From NCBI GenBank assembly GCA_039000515.1, contig JBCFYV010000001.1, positions 32,262,061 through 32,326,060 on the forward strand: 64,000 nucleotides of DNA, in the 5' to 3' direction. Positions 1 through 11,964 of this stretch are shown one piece after another. The notes under the pieces are model-generated. The model did not search any database, was not told where the DNA came from, and was given only the letters and a program-made list of their open reading frames with translations. Each line of letters starts with the position of its first letter. The stretch's first letter is position 1. This stretch comes from Timema cristinae. Taxonomy: Eukaryota > Arthropoda > Insecta > Phasmatodea > Timematidae. Made by a program: the position numbers and the translations under genes.

Positions 1-436
1 ATCGTAAAGTCAGTCTGCATAAGATATTAGTGAGACAGTTTTATATTAAGAAGGGGTTGGGTCACTATCTGAACCTAACTTTGTTTAAGCTGGACAAATT
101 GACTCGAGATGCATATTCCTGTCCTTTCTCTAGTTAAAAACATGTCTAAAATTAGTAAAAAAAAAAGGCCCTTAGTGGCACCTAGCGAGGAAGGACTCAA
201 GCTCTCTAAAGGAGTACAGCCATTTTAACCTGGAGTCTTAGGGGGTCTGGTGTATACCTTGTTTGTGTCTCTGCCCCAGTAGAGCAAGTATCATAAATGC
301 GTGCAACCTGAACAGATAGGAAGACGTGGTGATAAAAACCTGTTGCTATTCGGAAGACCTTCATAGTCTCAGCCCTAAATTTCTGGGTCCTCCACCTATA
401 TTTCCCACCTCGACATAGTGGACAACGAGAACTAAC

Positions 437-608
437 CTGTCGTAGTCTATGACCTTGACGATGAGGCTGACCTCCTCAACATTGTCGGCAGGAACGTCGA
501 AGACGAGCGCCTCGTTGTAGACCGGGTTCAGGGTCGCCTTCTTCACTGTCGTTTTCTTCTTCTTGATGCGTTTACCCTGACACAGCAGGTACACCTTCAC
601 GTACGGAT
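437..608 (-). CDS. Syt10: Synaptotagmin-10-type exon: middle of C2B
   Basis: Internal exon of 172 bases. Acceptor TTCGCTTGTTGCAG, then AT completing the Asp codon, followed by [39 protein letters not shown] and VKVIDYDR; the donor is AG|GTTAGT (phase 2). It carries the polybasic KKKK stretch on C2B strand 4, which in this family binds PIP2 and effectors, and the TLNPVYNEA motif. The loop-3 Asp residues of IDYD are present. The final C2B part (usually starting VGHNEVIG) must lie on an exon before position 1. An open frame continues past the donor to about 361 but this is read-through into the intron. Confidence 0.93.
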
Positions 609-857
609 CTGCAACAAGCGAACACATCGTGAAGTCTAAACACAGACACACGGATAACAAACCAGGGACTTTTAGAAATAGGAATTGACTGTGGACCTAA
701 AAAAATAAATCGAAATATTCATGCAAATATCCACTTTTAAATGTCCAAAAAAATCCCGAAGATTCTTTAAAAAAAACCTATCATTTTCAATAATGGATTA
801 AACGTGTTTCAAACTATCGGAAAACTAGTTTAATTATGACTTTCAACACACAAATCA

Positions 858-1075
858 CCATGGGGGGAGTTTCGGAAACGCGAGTTAAGGGCAGTATTTC
901 TTTGCAGTTTTTTTTAGCAAAACATTATTTTTGAACAAAATAAATAAAATATTGTTTCAGTTTCAAACAGAGAGTTTAATTTTCTTCGTCATCAACAGTT
1001 GTGTAATACTTCTCATGGGCACAATGGGATTAGATATGATACATTTAAATGGAGAGAAAAAGTTGTCATTAAATT
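858..1075 (+). mobile_element. Half copy of the 386-base foldback MITE
   Basis: Diverged match to the left half of the palindromic element at 53874-54259: shared blocks include AGGGCAGTATTT, GCAGTTTTT, AAAATAAAT.AAATATT and the segment around CAACAGTTGT. The second arm is missing. Another shorter relative of the same segment lies near 10985-11060. No product. Confidence 0.55.
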
Positions 1076-1304
1076 CTAGGAAATCCTTGATAGATATTAA
1101 AGAACGGTTGATATCAACATATGAAGAAAATTAAACTTATATCTATACTGGAGAAATATTTTATTTATTTTGCAAAAAGAAAAAAAAAAGTATGAAATTT
1201 GAAAAAATGCTGCCGTTACTCGTGTTCTCTACATTCCCACCTTCAGATCAAAGGTTGGCCCACGTGTGAAATCGTCGGTTTTTTTGGGCCCCAGTAGAAA
1301 ATCC

Positions 1305-1546
1305 CCCATTTCGGTGGCCGGGTGTTCTAAGACTCTTGCAATAGGCCAGACTGTTGATGACGGGGAGATCATAGTTCAATCCCTGTCAGGTGTACTGAGG
1401 GTGGTCTTTTCCTAAATGGTTTCCCACGCGCTTTTTATGCAAATGCGATTACACTTCCTTTAAATCAACCTTACTTATCACTAACCTATTAGCGTAATTC
1501 ATGCATAGGCGTATAATCCAAATGGGCAGTAAGATTTAGTGCTAAA
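1305..1546 (+). mobile_element. SINE-C copy, diverged
   Basis: tRNA-like head with TTCGGTGGCCG, B-box-like GTTCAATCCC, the body TTTTCCTAAATGGTTT and a decayed common tail ending AGTGCTAA. SINE-C is my label for the old families sharing body and tail with SINE-B but with a differing head. Confidence 0.7.
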
Positions 1547-2167
1547 AAAAACAAAGAAGAAACCTAATCCATTTTGACACTTTGTCAGCTTTTATAACGC
1601 CTACTCTAAAAAAACTTGTTTTTATTCAATACGTTTAGCACAAAGCGACTGGACTGTGACGGTTTTTATATCGTTAATGCAGAGAACACGGGCTGGATTA
1701 AATTAAAATATCTTTAAATCAATTCAAATTTTTTATAACATTTTAATTAACCTCTAAGACCAATTATAAATTCTGTATTTTAGTTCCAGAGCAGAATCAT
1801 TGATCGCTTACGTAATAATAGAGGTAATAGTAACGTATCTAGTTTTATATAAGACATTTGTTCAGGACATCAAGGATTTCATTTTTCTGGTCGATGGTCT
1901 AGTCGAAAAATTCTATTTTATATATAGGTCCCAACCGCATTTAACTTGACACACTTAAGAACTCTAAAAACCATCACAATTAAACGCTCGTTGACAAAAT
2001 AGAAAAAAAAGGGATGAAAATGAATAATTTTATCTTAGAGTTACTCATTTTAACTGCTGATGACCCTTTCACTCTTCCGCATACGAGTATAAACACTCAC
2101 TCTACTATTTGCGCCTTGACAGCATTGACTTTCATTTCAAAACTACCTCTTTCCGTTTTCATATTAT

Positions 2168-2205
<38 letters not shown>

Positions 2206-2660
2206 GGCTGCACGGACTTTTTTAAGTTATATTCTGGCAGAAAAATTTCGACTGACCATTTTAATTAATAAACGAAGTAGCGTAAGCCGTATATAATTGA
2301 AAATAATCATGCATCTACAATTACTTGGAGATCAAAAAATAATTTATTGACAACGTAGACTATTTTTTAGAATCATTTTAGTATTTATAGTTTTGGTTTT
2401 AATGTTATATTTTAAAACTCGACCAATAAAATGTAAAAATTTTAACATGGGAAATCCTATACTTACCTGAGACTACGTTGCAGATAGACCCTGATTTTTA
2501 TAGGAAGCCCACTTCCAATCATCAACATTGATTTAAAATCACTCCAATTTGGCATTCACGTCTTATTTGATTCATTAATATTATTAAGTTGCTCTAAAAG
2601 ATTTTCAAAGACTTTCATGGATGCTACTGTATAAATTATATATATATATATATACTTTTT
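1547..2660. other. AT-rich intron sequence with TA microsatellites
   Basis: No coding or repeat family recognised. It holds a (TA)n run at about 2167-2206 and a second short (TA)n near 2638-2654. Short open frames here have no family resemblance. Confidence 0.6.
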
Positions 2661-2898
2661 TAGCACCACGTATTATTATCCGTTCGGGCTATACACTTGT
2701 ATACTAAGATTTTTTAGGGAAAAGGAGGGTTAAATTTATAGGAAGCGTATACACATTTGCGTAGAGATAGAGGGGAAAACCATTTTGGAAAAACCACCCC
2801 AGCATACTCGACTTAGATTCTAACCTCAATCTCCCCCATTCATCGGCAGTCTAGTCTACCGTGAAAGTAGCGCGCTAAGCCACACGGCCACTGATGCA
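2660..2898 (-). mobile_element. SINE-C copy, reverse orientation
   Basis: Begins with the complement of the common tail (TAGCACCACG, CCGTTCGGGCTATAC) and ends with the complement of the head (CACACGGCCACTGATGCAG). Diverged, no clear target duplication. Confidence 0.7.
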
Positions 2899-3962
2899 GA
2901 TTACATTACTAACTAAATGGACTAATAATGTGTGTAAACTTGAAATCTTTCTTCCAGCCATTGTGGCAACTTGATTTTTTTTGTTTTCAAATAACGGGCC
3001 TCCTATAAAAATCGGATTGTGGGAGACGTCCTTAAAAGTATTTTGTGATACAAACTATCTCTCGTGAATTCGACGACACAACAGCTTCTAGACATAACCA
3101 CATTTAGAATGCCACAAGTTGGAATAAGCGAGACAGATCTACTCTTGTAGATCTAAAAGGAGTCGACGGTATCTCACGAAGCTTCTCCCAGGGTCGGCGC
3201 GTCCCTAATATCCGCGAACAAACGAATCGTCGAGAAACTCTCAGCCAGTGTCATCGTCAAGGTCACACGAGGTTGAGAGGATCACCTCGACTGCTGGCTC
3301 TTGTGACTCTATGTCCTCCGTAGACCACAGAGGGATGCTTCGATGCACCCTCTAAAAAAAGGCGGAGTACTCGACTCAACCAACACAAGGGTCACTAGTG
3401 CGGAACAGAGCATCCCATTTGGATTAAAACGGACAAGACGTCAACCGAGAGAAAGAGAGAAAAAAATATGATGTTCTACGATGGCCGGAGTGTTTTTCCC
3501 GCTTAGATTTTTTGTAGTTTCGCGTCTTGCTACCCGTTTAGTTAATGAGCATATATTCTAATTACGATAATGAGCTAGGGATGAGGAAGGTTGCATTTAC
3601 CACCAAAGCAGGTCGCTTGGATTTAATATGGTTGAATCATTAGACACATAAATTAAATCCCAGTTTTCACTCTCCAATAATATTTACCACATAATAATTT
3701 TACAAATTGAAATATTTTGGACAAAATTTAACGTTTCCTAATCCATTTTATGTAATCATAAAATTTAATATTTTTTATAACCGTGAGTTTTTGACTATAT
3801 AATTGCTAGCATTAATGGCATATGTTGGTTAAACTAGCCGTTATTTTTGTTTAAATTTTATCATTAATATTTAATACTACCAAGGAAACGGCCTAAGAAA
3901 GAATAGTTTTTTAATGGATTACACACGCATTAGCTTTGGAATAAGATTGGGACAGTCCCATT
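2899..3962. other. Intron, includes an unassigned GC-richer island
   Basis: About 3040-3430 is visibly richer in G and C than its surroundings, has many short mirrored words (for example AGATCTACTC.TTGTAGATCT near 3136-3153) and matches no family I recognise. It could be a regulatory element or the relic of a repeat. The rest is AT-rich without features. Confidence 0.4.
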
Positions 3963-4213
3963 ACCCGTTTCGGTGGCCGTGTAGTCTAATGCATTACTCT
4001 AGAAAAACACTGGATTACTGTTGAAGGGGAGATTGGGGTTCAAATACCGCTCAAGTGTACTGTGGGTTGTTTATTCCTAAATGATTTTCCAGTCTCCCTC
4101 AAAGCAAAAGATGGTACACTTCATCTTAATACAGACTTCCTAACCACTTGCACTATCATAATGATTAGGCTTACATAAACGTATAATCAGAACAGGTAGT
4201 AAGACGCAGTGAC
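3963..4213 (+). mobile_element. SINE-C copy, diverged
   Basis: Head CCGTTTCGGTGGCCGTGTAGTCTAA, B-box-like GGGGTTCAAAT, body TTCCTAAATGATTTTCC and tail AACAGGTAGTAAGACGCAGTG. Confidence 0.7.
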
Positions 4214-4489
4214 AAATAACAAAAATGTAACTGAATAGTTCCTTCTTTTTAAGAATCACGAGGGGTACGTAGGCAAAATAATCAGTCTCGTCTTGTCAGG
4301 TTTACAGGTGACCTAGAAGTTGGGGTTTAAATCTAGCCCAGGTGTAGTGAACTGAGCTTCCATAAATATTTTCCCACTTTTCTTACCGAATATGCATGGA
4401 GGTCGTCAAATGTCACGACAACAGTTATAAATTTTGAAAGAGGATGGCAACGACCTTTTTGAAGAGTCATGAACGCCTAAGGCCGCTGT

Positions 4490-4602
4490 TTTTTTCCGGT
4501 GTCATCATAACAATGTTGCAACCCCCGATGTGGTAATGGGGTTTTTCCCGGTGTCGTCATCGCAATGTCCAACCCCCTATGGGGTAATGGGTTTTCCCTG
4601 AT
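4490..4602. repeat. Two-copy tandem repeat of about 55 bases
   Basis: Two adjacent similar units, each with CCGGTGTC.TCAT, CAATGT, CAACCCC and GGTAATGGG. The open frame on the minus strand here repeats the peptide PLPHRGL only because of this duplication. Confidence 0.6.
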
Positions 4603-5278
4603 GACTGGTGCCAGTTTGGTGGATCGACAAGACAATTCGAGACAGAAATAGAACACAATCTTGATGTAGGTATCTGTCATAGACCGGAGTAGTAAGGTAA
4701 TAATGTTCCAGAGTTTACGTGGAGTGAGAGAGAGTTTCCTGTTCAAGTTAATGCATTATTATTATTATTATTATTTTAAGCTTTACCCCGAGATAATAAT
4801 TTTTTGTTGTTGTTAAATGAAAATGATGGTTTTGAACCCAAATTATTGTATTCATTTTAAATCTGAGTTAGTCCATCATTCTCTTCTCATCTATTTTATG
4901 TAATTTTTTTAATGACCTTACTGTACTTAAAGTTAATAAATAGATTAATGCCTTAAAAAATCCACCTCTTTTCGATAAAAATTCATTACACTTCATCATT
5001 ATATAATATAAAATAAACAGTTTTTTATTTACAGTGTCTATAATTACGGCTCTACTTGTAATTAGGAACGATAGTATTAAACTATTCAACTAAATCAAAC
5101 ACATTCTGCAATCTATTAACATCACAACAAATCATAGCGAATGTTACTGAAGACAACCTACACACACTTGAGGCAAAATTACTATAAGATATTTATTTGG
5201 CCTAAACTTTAGTAGGTCTCAAACCCTGTGCCCTAATAGCTCAGCTTGTTTCTGTATCCTTAAGGCTTGAGTAATTAC

Positions 5279-5398
5279 ACACTACCAGACAACGTGCTCC
5301 AGCATTGACTCCACTCCGCAGTCACAGTTAGTCATGTCTGTTAAAGTCATCTGTCAAAGAGGAGCGCCTTATACGGCCAATGTCCAACGATATACTGG
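5279..5398 (-). pseudogene. Non-LTR retrotransposon ORF2 C-terminal fragment
   Basis: Translating the minus strand with one frameshift gives QYIVGHWPYKALLF, then LTDMTNCDCGVES and MLEHVVW-stop-C. This follows the pattern at the end of I/Jockey/R1-group reverse transcriptase proteins: a TGH..F..YL block, then a C.CG....EHV...C zinc-binding motif. A stop replaces the residue before the last Cys and a frameshift precedes the motif, so it is dead. The rest of the element was not found in the window; the sequence from about 5200 to 5480 may belong to it. Confidence 0.6.
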
Positions 5399-5499
5399 AC
5401 AAGTCCCTGGTTAGGTTGTAAAATGCCTGAGCTCCAAAACACTTGGGAACAAATTTGGGTCTGTTCTCCTGCCTTTCTGCCTTACCTGTTGAAATGAGA

Positions 5500-6885
5500 G
5501 AAAAATATACCCACAGTTATGGGTTGTGGGCAGAAGTCGAACCCTGAACTTCCTAACACCAGCGAACCCGAACCGATACGCCTAACGTTTATTTCGCATT
5601 CCAAACTATGTAGGTCAACGCCAGTTATTTTATTATATACATTAAACATTTTTGTGTGATTATAATTTTAAATTAAAAAATCTAAGAAGTACAGTATGTT
5701 AAAAAGAACGCAACTACATATTCCTGAAAGTATTATAAAGTTGACACTCATCGCTTTTCTTTCAGATTCAGGGACACTTAATGATTTATTTTGATGACTT
5801 TTTAATAACACTATGCTCGAATCAACCTGATATACTGGAAGAGCTAAAGGGATTGGTATTCGGCATAGAGCAGAAAATATATCATATGAGATGTTAAAAA
5901 GTGTGTTCGATAACATGATTCATTGTGTACACTTATGTGCAATCCATAATGGCTAACATACTAAAAGAATTCTTTTAATTTACCAATAAACATGCTGTCT
6001 TATGGGTTGTTTCTTTTTGAGAACCCTTTATTTCAGACGGATATAAAAATACTACTTTGAGTATTGTGTCGGCCTACATTAGATTCTCATCCACTTGGGG
6101 ACTCGCTTGTAACCCGGTCACACTGCAAGGCCAGAGAACCAAGAAAATACTAACATACATTACTGTCGCCAAGTCACAGCGAGAAGAGTGCTAGGCGTTG
6201 TCTGAAGCGTGAGGTTTGTTTGTTTGTTGTTTGTGGTTTATAGTAATACCGTTATTATAACTTCCTTACACACGGCAACAAAAAAATACAACTCCCTAAT
6301 AAAGGGAGGATTCAAGCATTTAGCAAAACAGTAAAATGGTCTTGCTTTGAAACAGCATGAAATAAACTATAAATTAATATTTTTTATATGTGTATAAGAT
6401 AGTAAGTTATACAAAAGTCTTGCAGATAAAAAGACTAATCAGATATGTTTCACGGGCCGTGAATATATATGGTTTGAAATAAAGTTATTTTAATAATAGC
6501 GCCGTGAGATAGTCAAAAGGCAATTCTACTTACAGAACTGTACCACCTGTAGTATTCATAAATATACAGGGGCTGTTAAAGAGTAGGCAATAAGCCTTTA
6601 TTGAAGACTTTCGTACTGTACTGCGTGTTTTGTATAATAACTTCGAAACCATGGTGCCCAACATCATATGGTTAGGGGAAGGGTTTCAGGGTCATTATGG
6701 CTGTTAAAACAATGGAGTATTTTACAAAAACATGAAAATAAACATAGTACAGGTATGTTTTAATGATAGCTATTATTTAAATAACTTAACCATCACAATA
6801 GATGTCTTAACCAACACAATAGTTGTATGTTAAAACACGTAATATCTACTTTGTAATTCGTTATTAAACATCAAATTAAAGAAGG
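5500..6885. other. AT-rich intron, nothing recognised
   Basis: Short open frames only; no family match, RNA gene or array seen. Confidence 0.5.
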
Positions 6886-6887
6886 TT

Positions 6888-7145
6888 TACCCTCTTCAGT
6901 GGTCAAATGATCTAAGGCATCGTGTCTCCATAGACTACATTGCCGTTGATGGGAAATATTGGGCTCGAATCCCAGTTGGGTGAACTAAGGCCGTTTTTTA
7001 TTACTAAATGGTTTTCCATTCTCCCTCAACGCAAACACGGGTACACTCCATCTAGATTCAACCTTCATTATCACATTAACACATTAGAGTAACTAGTAAT
7101 ATGCGTATAACATGAACGGGTAGTAATCAGACTTGGCGCTAAAAA
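6888..7145 (+). mobile_element. SINE-C copy, diverged
   Basis: Head CTTCAGTGGTCAAATGATCTAAGG, B-box-like GGGCTCGAATCCC, body TACTAAATGGTTTTCCATTC and tail AACGGGTAGTAA...GGCGCTAA. Confidence 0.75.
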
Positions 7146-7740
7146 AAAGGTCAATTGTTCCGATATTTATTCGTTAAGCTATGAGTGCATTTAAATATTT
7201 TTTTTTATAGTTCTATAATTTTATGTCATGATTTTTAATAATAAATCAACTCGACTTTTAGTGCCTTTTATAAATATATCCATCGGCTACTTTGCATTCC
7301 ATTTTGAATCGTTTTCCACATTCCATACATATACTTTTATGGTGTGATCTTTTGTTTTAATTATTGAATCGATTGATCTATTAGTGTCTGTGAGAGTAGT
7401 TTTAGTGAGCTCCTAATAAATCTTACGCTTCCTGATTTTGCAAACTTCTAAAAATTAATTTATATTTTATGACCGCTATTTGAAACATATTCATTGCTTT
7501 CACATTATGCTTCACTTGTTAAAAAAATTCTAATTGGCGACTATATTAAATACATGGATATAGTCAAAAAGTCACATGTAGAATTTTGTCTGATGTTTAA
7601 TATTATACTTTAATGTAGTCTTAGATCACGTGTGTTCTACAAATGCCAATTTTGGTGGAAGAGTCAATCTAGACCTCTGCAAGAAACATAAAATAGAAAA
7701 TGTAAAATCTGTTTATAACACATTTATTATCTGGATTTAA

Positions 7741-7945
7741 AACTAAACACCTCACTGGCCACATGGTCTAAGGCGTCGTAAAGTACTATAATGTCCCATT
7801 AGAGTTAAATCCCGGCTGAGGGTGATTATTTCCTAAATGGCTTTCCACTCTTTCTCCAAGAAAATGCGGGTACACTCTTTATAAATCCAACATTACTCAT
7901 CCGTAAAACAGAGTAATGACCACATACGCAGTACTAACCAACAGA
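7741..7945 (+). mobile_element. SINE-C copy, incomplete
   Basis: Head CTCACTGGCCACATGGTCTAAGG and body TTCCTAAATGGCTTTCCACTC; the tail is lost or scrambled after about 7920. Confidence 0.6.
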
Positions 7946-8644
7946 AATAACGATGCCTTACTACCAGTTTAGGCTATCCGCATTTAATTGCACTAAATGG
8001 GTAGATATTAGGCAGAATTTAGAATAAATGAACCAGATTTTTCTAGGGAAAAAATGGGAAATCATTTAAGGTAAAAAAAACCTGACCTATTTCCATCACC
8101 TTCAAACCACCAATGCGGGCTTCGGAGGTCCTTGCAGTTGTGACCAGACCGTACACAAACATTTGTGCCACCATAAATGGCAGCTTTTCATTTCCCTTTC
8201 CGCAACGTCTAAAACAGCTACGAGATAGCAAATATAAACGAGACTCGTCAAACTCTGCATACAATACGGGGAGTTTGCATGTCAACCGTGGAAAGCACAA
8301 ACAAAACCGTTATATCGTACGCACAACACAACGTTCACTATTTTAAAAGTTTTAAGAGTTACCTGACAGAAATCACTTTTGGTGGAAATAACGTCGGTGT
8401 GTTTCATTAACAAAAGACTTGTTTGTTTTTGGACCGTTTTGAATCTAGCCTCGGACATATTGAAATGGGGAGGCGGGAGGGAGGGGGCATCTGTTGTGTT
8501 GGTGAGAGTTGACGTGAGCTGGACATTAAAGTCGATAGCAGAACGTAAACTAGAAATGATCCAATGAACAGAGGATTTTAATCATAAGAAGAAAAAATAA
8601 ATAAAAGGTACACCACTCGTAAGGAGTACTTTTCTTTTTAATGG

Positions 8645-8903
8645 TAACCCGCCTCTGTGGCGTAGTTGGCTAACGCGCTTGTCGTGTTTAGCCCGACTGT
8701 TGAGGACGGGGAGATCGAGGTTCTAATCTCGGTGGGGTGAACTGGGAGTGGTTTTTCCTAAATGGTTTTCCACTCTCCCTCCACTCAAATGCGGGTTCAC
8801 TTCCTCTAATTCAACCTTCCCAATTCCTAATCCATTAGAGTAATTAGTACTTAAAGCGTATAACCCGAACGGGTAGTAAGACGCGGTGCTAAGTATTATT
8901 ATT
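8645..8903 (+). mobile_element. SINE-B copy, full length with 11-base target duplication
   Basis: Head CCCGCCTCTGTGGCGTAGTT with an A-box-like GTGGCGTAGTTGGCTAACG and B-box GAGGTTCTAATCTC, a body with TTTTTCCTAAATGG, and the common tail ending AAGACGCGGTGCTAAG. It is flanked by the exact duplication CTTTTTAATGG at 8634-8644 and 8904-8914, which marks it as a retroposed insertion. Confidence 0.9.
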
Positions 8904-8951
8904 CTTTTTAATGGGGGAGTAATTCACTTTCCAAATGAAATAAATTTTTTT

Positions 8952-9200
8952 TTTCACCACGTAATTGTACTCGTTTGGGTTATACACATACATTAATCAC
9001 GTTAATGGAATAGGGATGGGTAAGGTAGAATTTGAGAGGAAATATAACCCCATTAGAGTGGAGGAAAAGTGTAAAATCATTTAGGAGGGGAAAACACTAG
9101 TAGACCCGACCAGGATTCGAAATCACGATCTCCCCGTCACTGAAAATCCAGTCCTACACGAGAGTGACTCGTTAGACCATGTGGTCACCGATGTGGGTTA
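8952..9200 (-). mobile_element. SINE-C copy, reverse orientation
   Basis: Complement of the tail (CACCACGTAATTGTACTCG) at the left and of the head (ACCATGTGGTCACCGATGTG) at the right. Confidence 0.7.
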
Positions 9201-9326
9201 AATTAAATAACATAATTTTAAGTGAATCAGATAGCCGAAGCTATCATCTATGCATTTTAGTGAGGCAAGCACCACTTACTCTGCCTTAAAATATGAGTGA
9301 AGAATGACCATGGACACGGGACGAAT

Positions 9327-9398
9327 CCTGGATAGCTCAGTGGTAAGAGCATTGGCGTACTAAGCCGAAGGTCACGGGTTCGATTCCCATGTCCAGGT
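9327..9398 (+). tRNA. tRNA-like sequence, anticodon ACT; probably a pseudo-tRNA or SINE head
   Basis: A 72-base cloverleaf can be drawn. The acceptor arms are CCTGGAT and GTCCAGG, the D arm GCTC/GAGC and the anticodon stem TTGGC/GCCGA. The anticodon loop GTACTAA has U33 and ACT, and the T loop is TTCGATT. A box TAGCTCAGTGGTAAGAGC and B box GGGTTCGATTCC are canonical. Against a working gene: only one base joins acceptor and D stems, the T stem has an A.C mismatch, and anticodon ACT would mean Ser, yet the long variable arm of tRNA-Ser is absent. No terminator T-run follows closely. Confidence 0.4.
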
Positions 9399-9492
9399 GT
9401 TATTTTTCAATTTTCAGAATATGATACTTTTAAGTGTTTCGACGTTCGGAATATACGTTTGTAAAACAAAATTCTAGGGCGTAATTCCACAA

Positions 9493-9770
9493 TCGAGCCA
9501 TACTGACCGAGCGGCTGCCATTGGTTGACGAATATAGTGCCAACGTCTGTGTATAAAGGGTGTCATGTGGTCAGCACAATGAAGCCTCCTGCCATTTATC
9601 TCAGTTTTCTAGACCCAAGCCGCTACTTTTTTTTTTTCAATACTAGTAGCTCTTTATTTGAGGCTGAGTTGACCCCGTTCCAGAGCCATAGCTTCACAGA
9701 AAATCTGCAAGCGTTGAGGATTTAACCCGGGACCTCTGGATATGTAGCTAGGAACTCTAACCCATGGACC
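9493..9770 (-). mobile_element. SINE-D copy, reverse orientation
   Basis: Read on the minus strand it starts with a tRNA-like head (AGAGTTCCTAGCTAC, AGGTCCCGGGTTAAATCC) and ends GGTCAGTATGGCTCG. It matches the copies at 26832, 47306 and 48431. It carries an internal T-run. Confidence 0.7.
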
Positions 9771-10043
9771 GTAAAAGGGGGAGGGGGGGAGGGTAAAAGT
9801 TTTATTTTACCACTATGCTATAATCGACTCACCCGTGTCGGTGAGCATGCGGACCAAAAGCTAAACGCATTTAAAGGCTCATCTCTAATCATTCGGAAGT
9901 GCACACCTAAAGCACACTCAGAAGACTTGTTTTGTTTTCTAAATATACATGGTGTCTACAATAAAGTGACAGAAGACGTAATTTCAACCAATCTATCATC
10001 AAAGTCACATTAAAGTTAGTAAATACGAATTAAATAAATTTAA

Positions 10044-10268
10044 ATTATTATTATTATTATTAGCACCGCGTCTTACTACCCGTTCGGGTTATACGCACTT
10101 ACGCTAATGTGTAATGGTAGGGTGATTGTGAGATGAAATGAAGGACCTACAGTTTAACGTGGAATCCGAACCACGGTGGAGGCCTGGCATTCCCCACATT
10201 CACAAGTTGTGATTAATACACGTCTTGTCAGAGGTGAAGGAAGGGTTTGGTAATCAGATAAATCTGTG
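10044..10268 (-). mobile_element. SINE-A copy, 5'-truncated
   Basis: Complement of the (AAT)n tail, the common 3' end and the SINE-A body (GGAATCCGAACCACGGTGG, ATCAGATAAATCTGTG). The tRNA-like head is missing, as expected for incomplete reverse transcription. Confidence 0.85.
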
Positions 10269-10470
10269 AAATTTAAACTAATATAAAAAAAATCATTTAA
10301 TTATTATTCCTATTAAGGAATTTAAAAGGCAATACCAACCTCTAATTATATATTTTCACCCACTTTTATTCATTATCAAATAACTAAGTGACTTATTTGA
10401 CCAGAGTAGTGGTTATATATTTGTTTCTGATTGGCTACTACATAAACGTAAGAGATGACCTATATTCCAT

Positions 10471-10575
10471 TCACGGTAGGAATTACTCTCTGAAAGGTCT
10501 TTTTCCTACCAATATCCTACTATATAATAGATTTATGGTAGGAAAAGGCCTTTCAGAAGTCAATTCCTACCGTGA
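10471..10575. repeat. Near-perfect 105-base hairpin
   Basis: Left arm 10471-10510 (starting TCACGGTAGGAATT) and right arm 10537-10575 (ending AATTCCTACCGTGA) are complementary over about 39 bases with a few mismatches, around a 26-base AT-rich loop. No target duplication or second copy seen. It could be a very small foldback MITE or a hairpin transcript such as a microRNA precursor. Confidence 0.75.
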
Positions 10576-11960
10576 AAAGACATTACGTCCATCTCCTTCC
10601 TACAAGCGATCCCGTAATGGGACTGCGGTTGCGTGCGCTATTGTAGCCAGACAATATTACGTGTACGAGTATGACTGGCTGTAGACGGGCCTTAATATGA
10701 AATAGCATTGACACTGATGTGAAGGCTTGTATTACAGCTGGATGTATCGCACTAGGATATTTCTACCCCAAAGGTTTCCCAATGTTTTCCCCATCATAAA
10801 CGAGTATTCATCGCTGCTACAATATACTGACCAAATGAGAATTTCCCAGGCGGGTAGTATGGCTTTGAGAGAAAAATATAGTCTCCTTCCTTACACCCTG
10901 TCGGGATTTGATATCCACCCCATTCAAGTAAGAACCATGGGCTACTATGAATTCAGCCCTATTAAAGTGGAAGGGTAGGAAACCGTAGTTGAGGGTAGTA
11001 TTTTTTGTAGTTTTTATATCAAAACAATTTTTTGGTAAAAAAAAAAATCAAATAATTATCCAGTAGAAACAAAGTTTAATTTTTTTTCCATGGTGACCTG
11101 AAAACTTCTTGATTATCTGTAAAGTTGTACTAGAATTTGAAGAGAACTTTTTCTCTCACTTAAAATCATTAATTAAAAAAAAAAAATTCTTAAGATGACC
11201 ACCATTATATGCAATACCTTGTTGTATGCGCTTCTAGATTCTTGACATGACTTTGCGTAATGTTTCTTGTTGAATTGTTTTAACATCCACCACACACACA
11301 CAAAAAAAAAAGGTCTGGAGCTGTTAATTCTAGTGAACGTGGTGGCGAGGAAATGTCCACAAATCGTGAAACGAGGTGTCCAAAAACATTTTTACAAAGG
11401 ACCTTTATTGTCAAGTTTACTCGACTTGCCCAAGAACAATAACAACAACTTAAAAGAATTATTGAGAAAGTTAAAGTAATCCAAGAAGTGAATACAACAA
11501 TGTATTGCGTCTTATAATTGTGACCATCTTAAGTACTTTTTTAATGATTAATTAAAGGGTATGTAGAAAATTGTCAATATTTTTTTGTTATTTTAAGCTT
11601 AATTCGAAGCCTTTATTAGTTTAAATAGTAAAGATGTGGTGTTATTTAATCTGTAAACACTTTCTGTTCTACCCGATGAGCTTATTCAACAACTGCTAAT
11701 ACCACCACGAGAAGTAAACTAAACTCTGTTTTGACTGGAGTAATATTCTATTTATCTTGGACAAAAAAAGATATTCTATAAAAAAACATTGTGAAAACAC
11801 TGCACTTAGTTCATTTTACATACACTATTACTTTGAAATTAAACGGGCAAACACGAATTGGGCCCCACCTATACTTTAGCAATACTACTTCAGCCTCATA
11901 GACCGTACAAATTCGGCCCTAAGAGCCAACTAAAAACTTTCTTTTTAATTTTGTTCAAAC
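10576..11960. other. Intron, nothing recognised apart from a MITE scrap
   Basis: A short match to the 53874 foldback family lies near 10985-11060. Short frames at 10727-10978 and 11267-11479 show no family. Confidence 0.45.
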
Positions 11961-11964
11961 TTAT

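Noticed and set aside
361..436. Extension of the last C2B exon to 361
   Set aside because: The codon split AG|GTTAGT is a good donor and the downstream peptide leaves the family pattern, so this is intron read-through.
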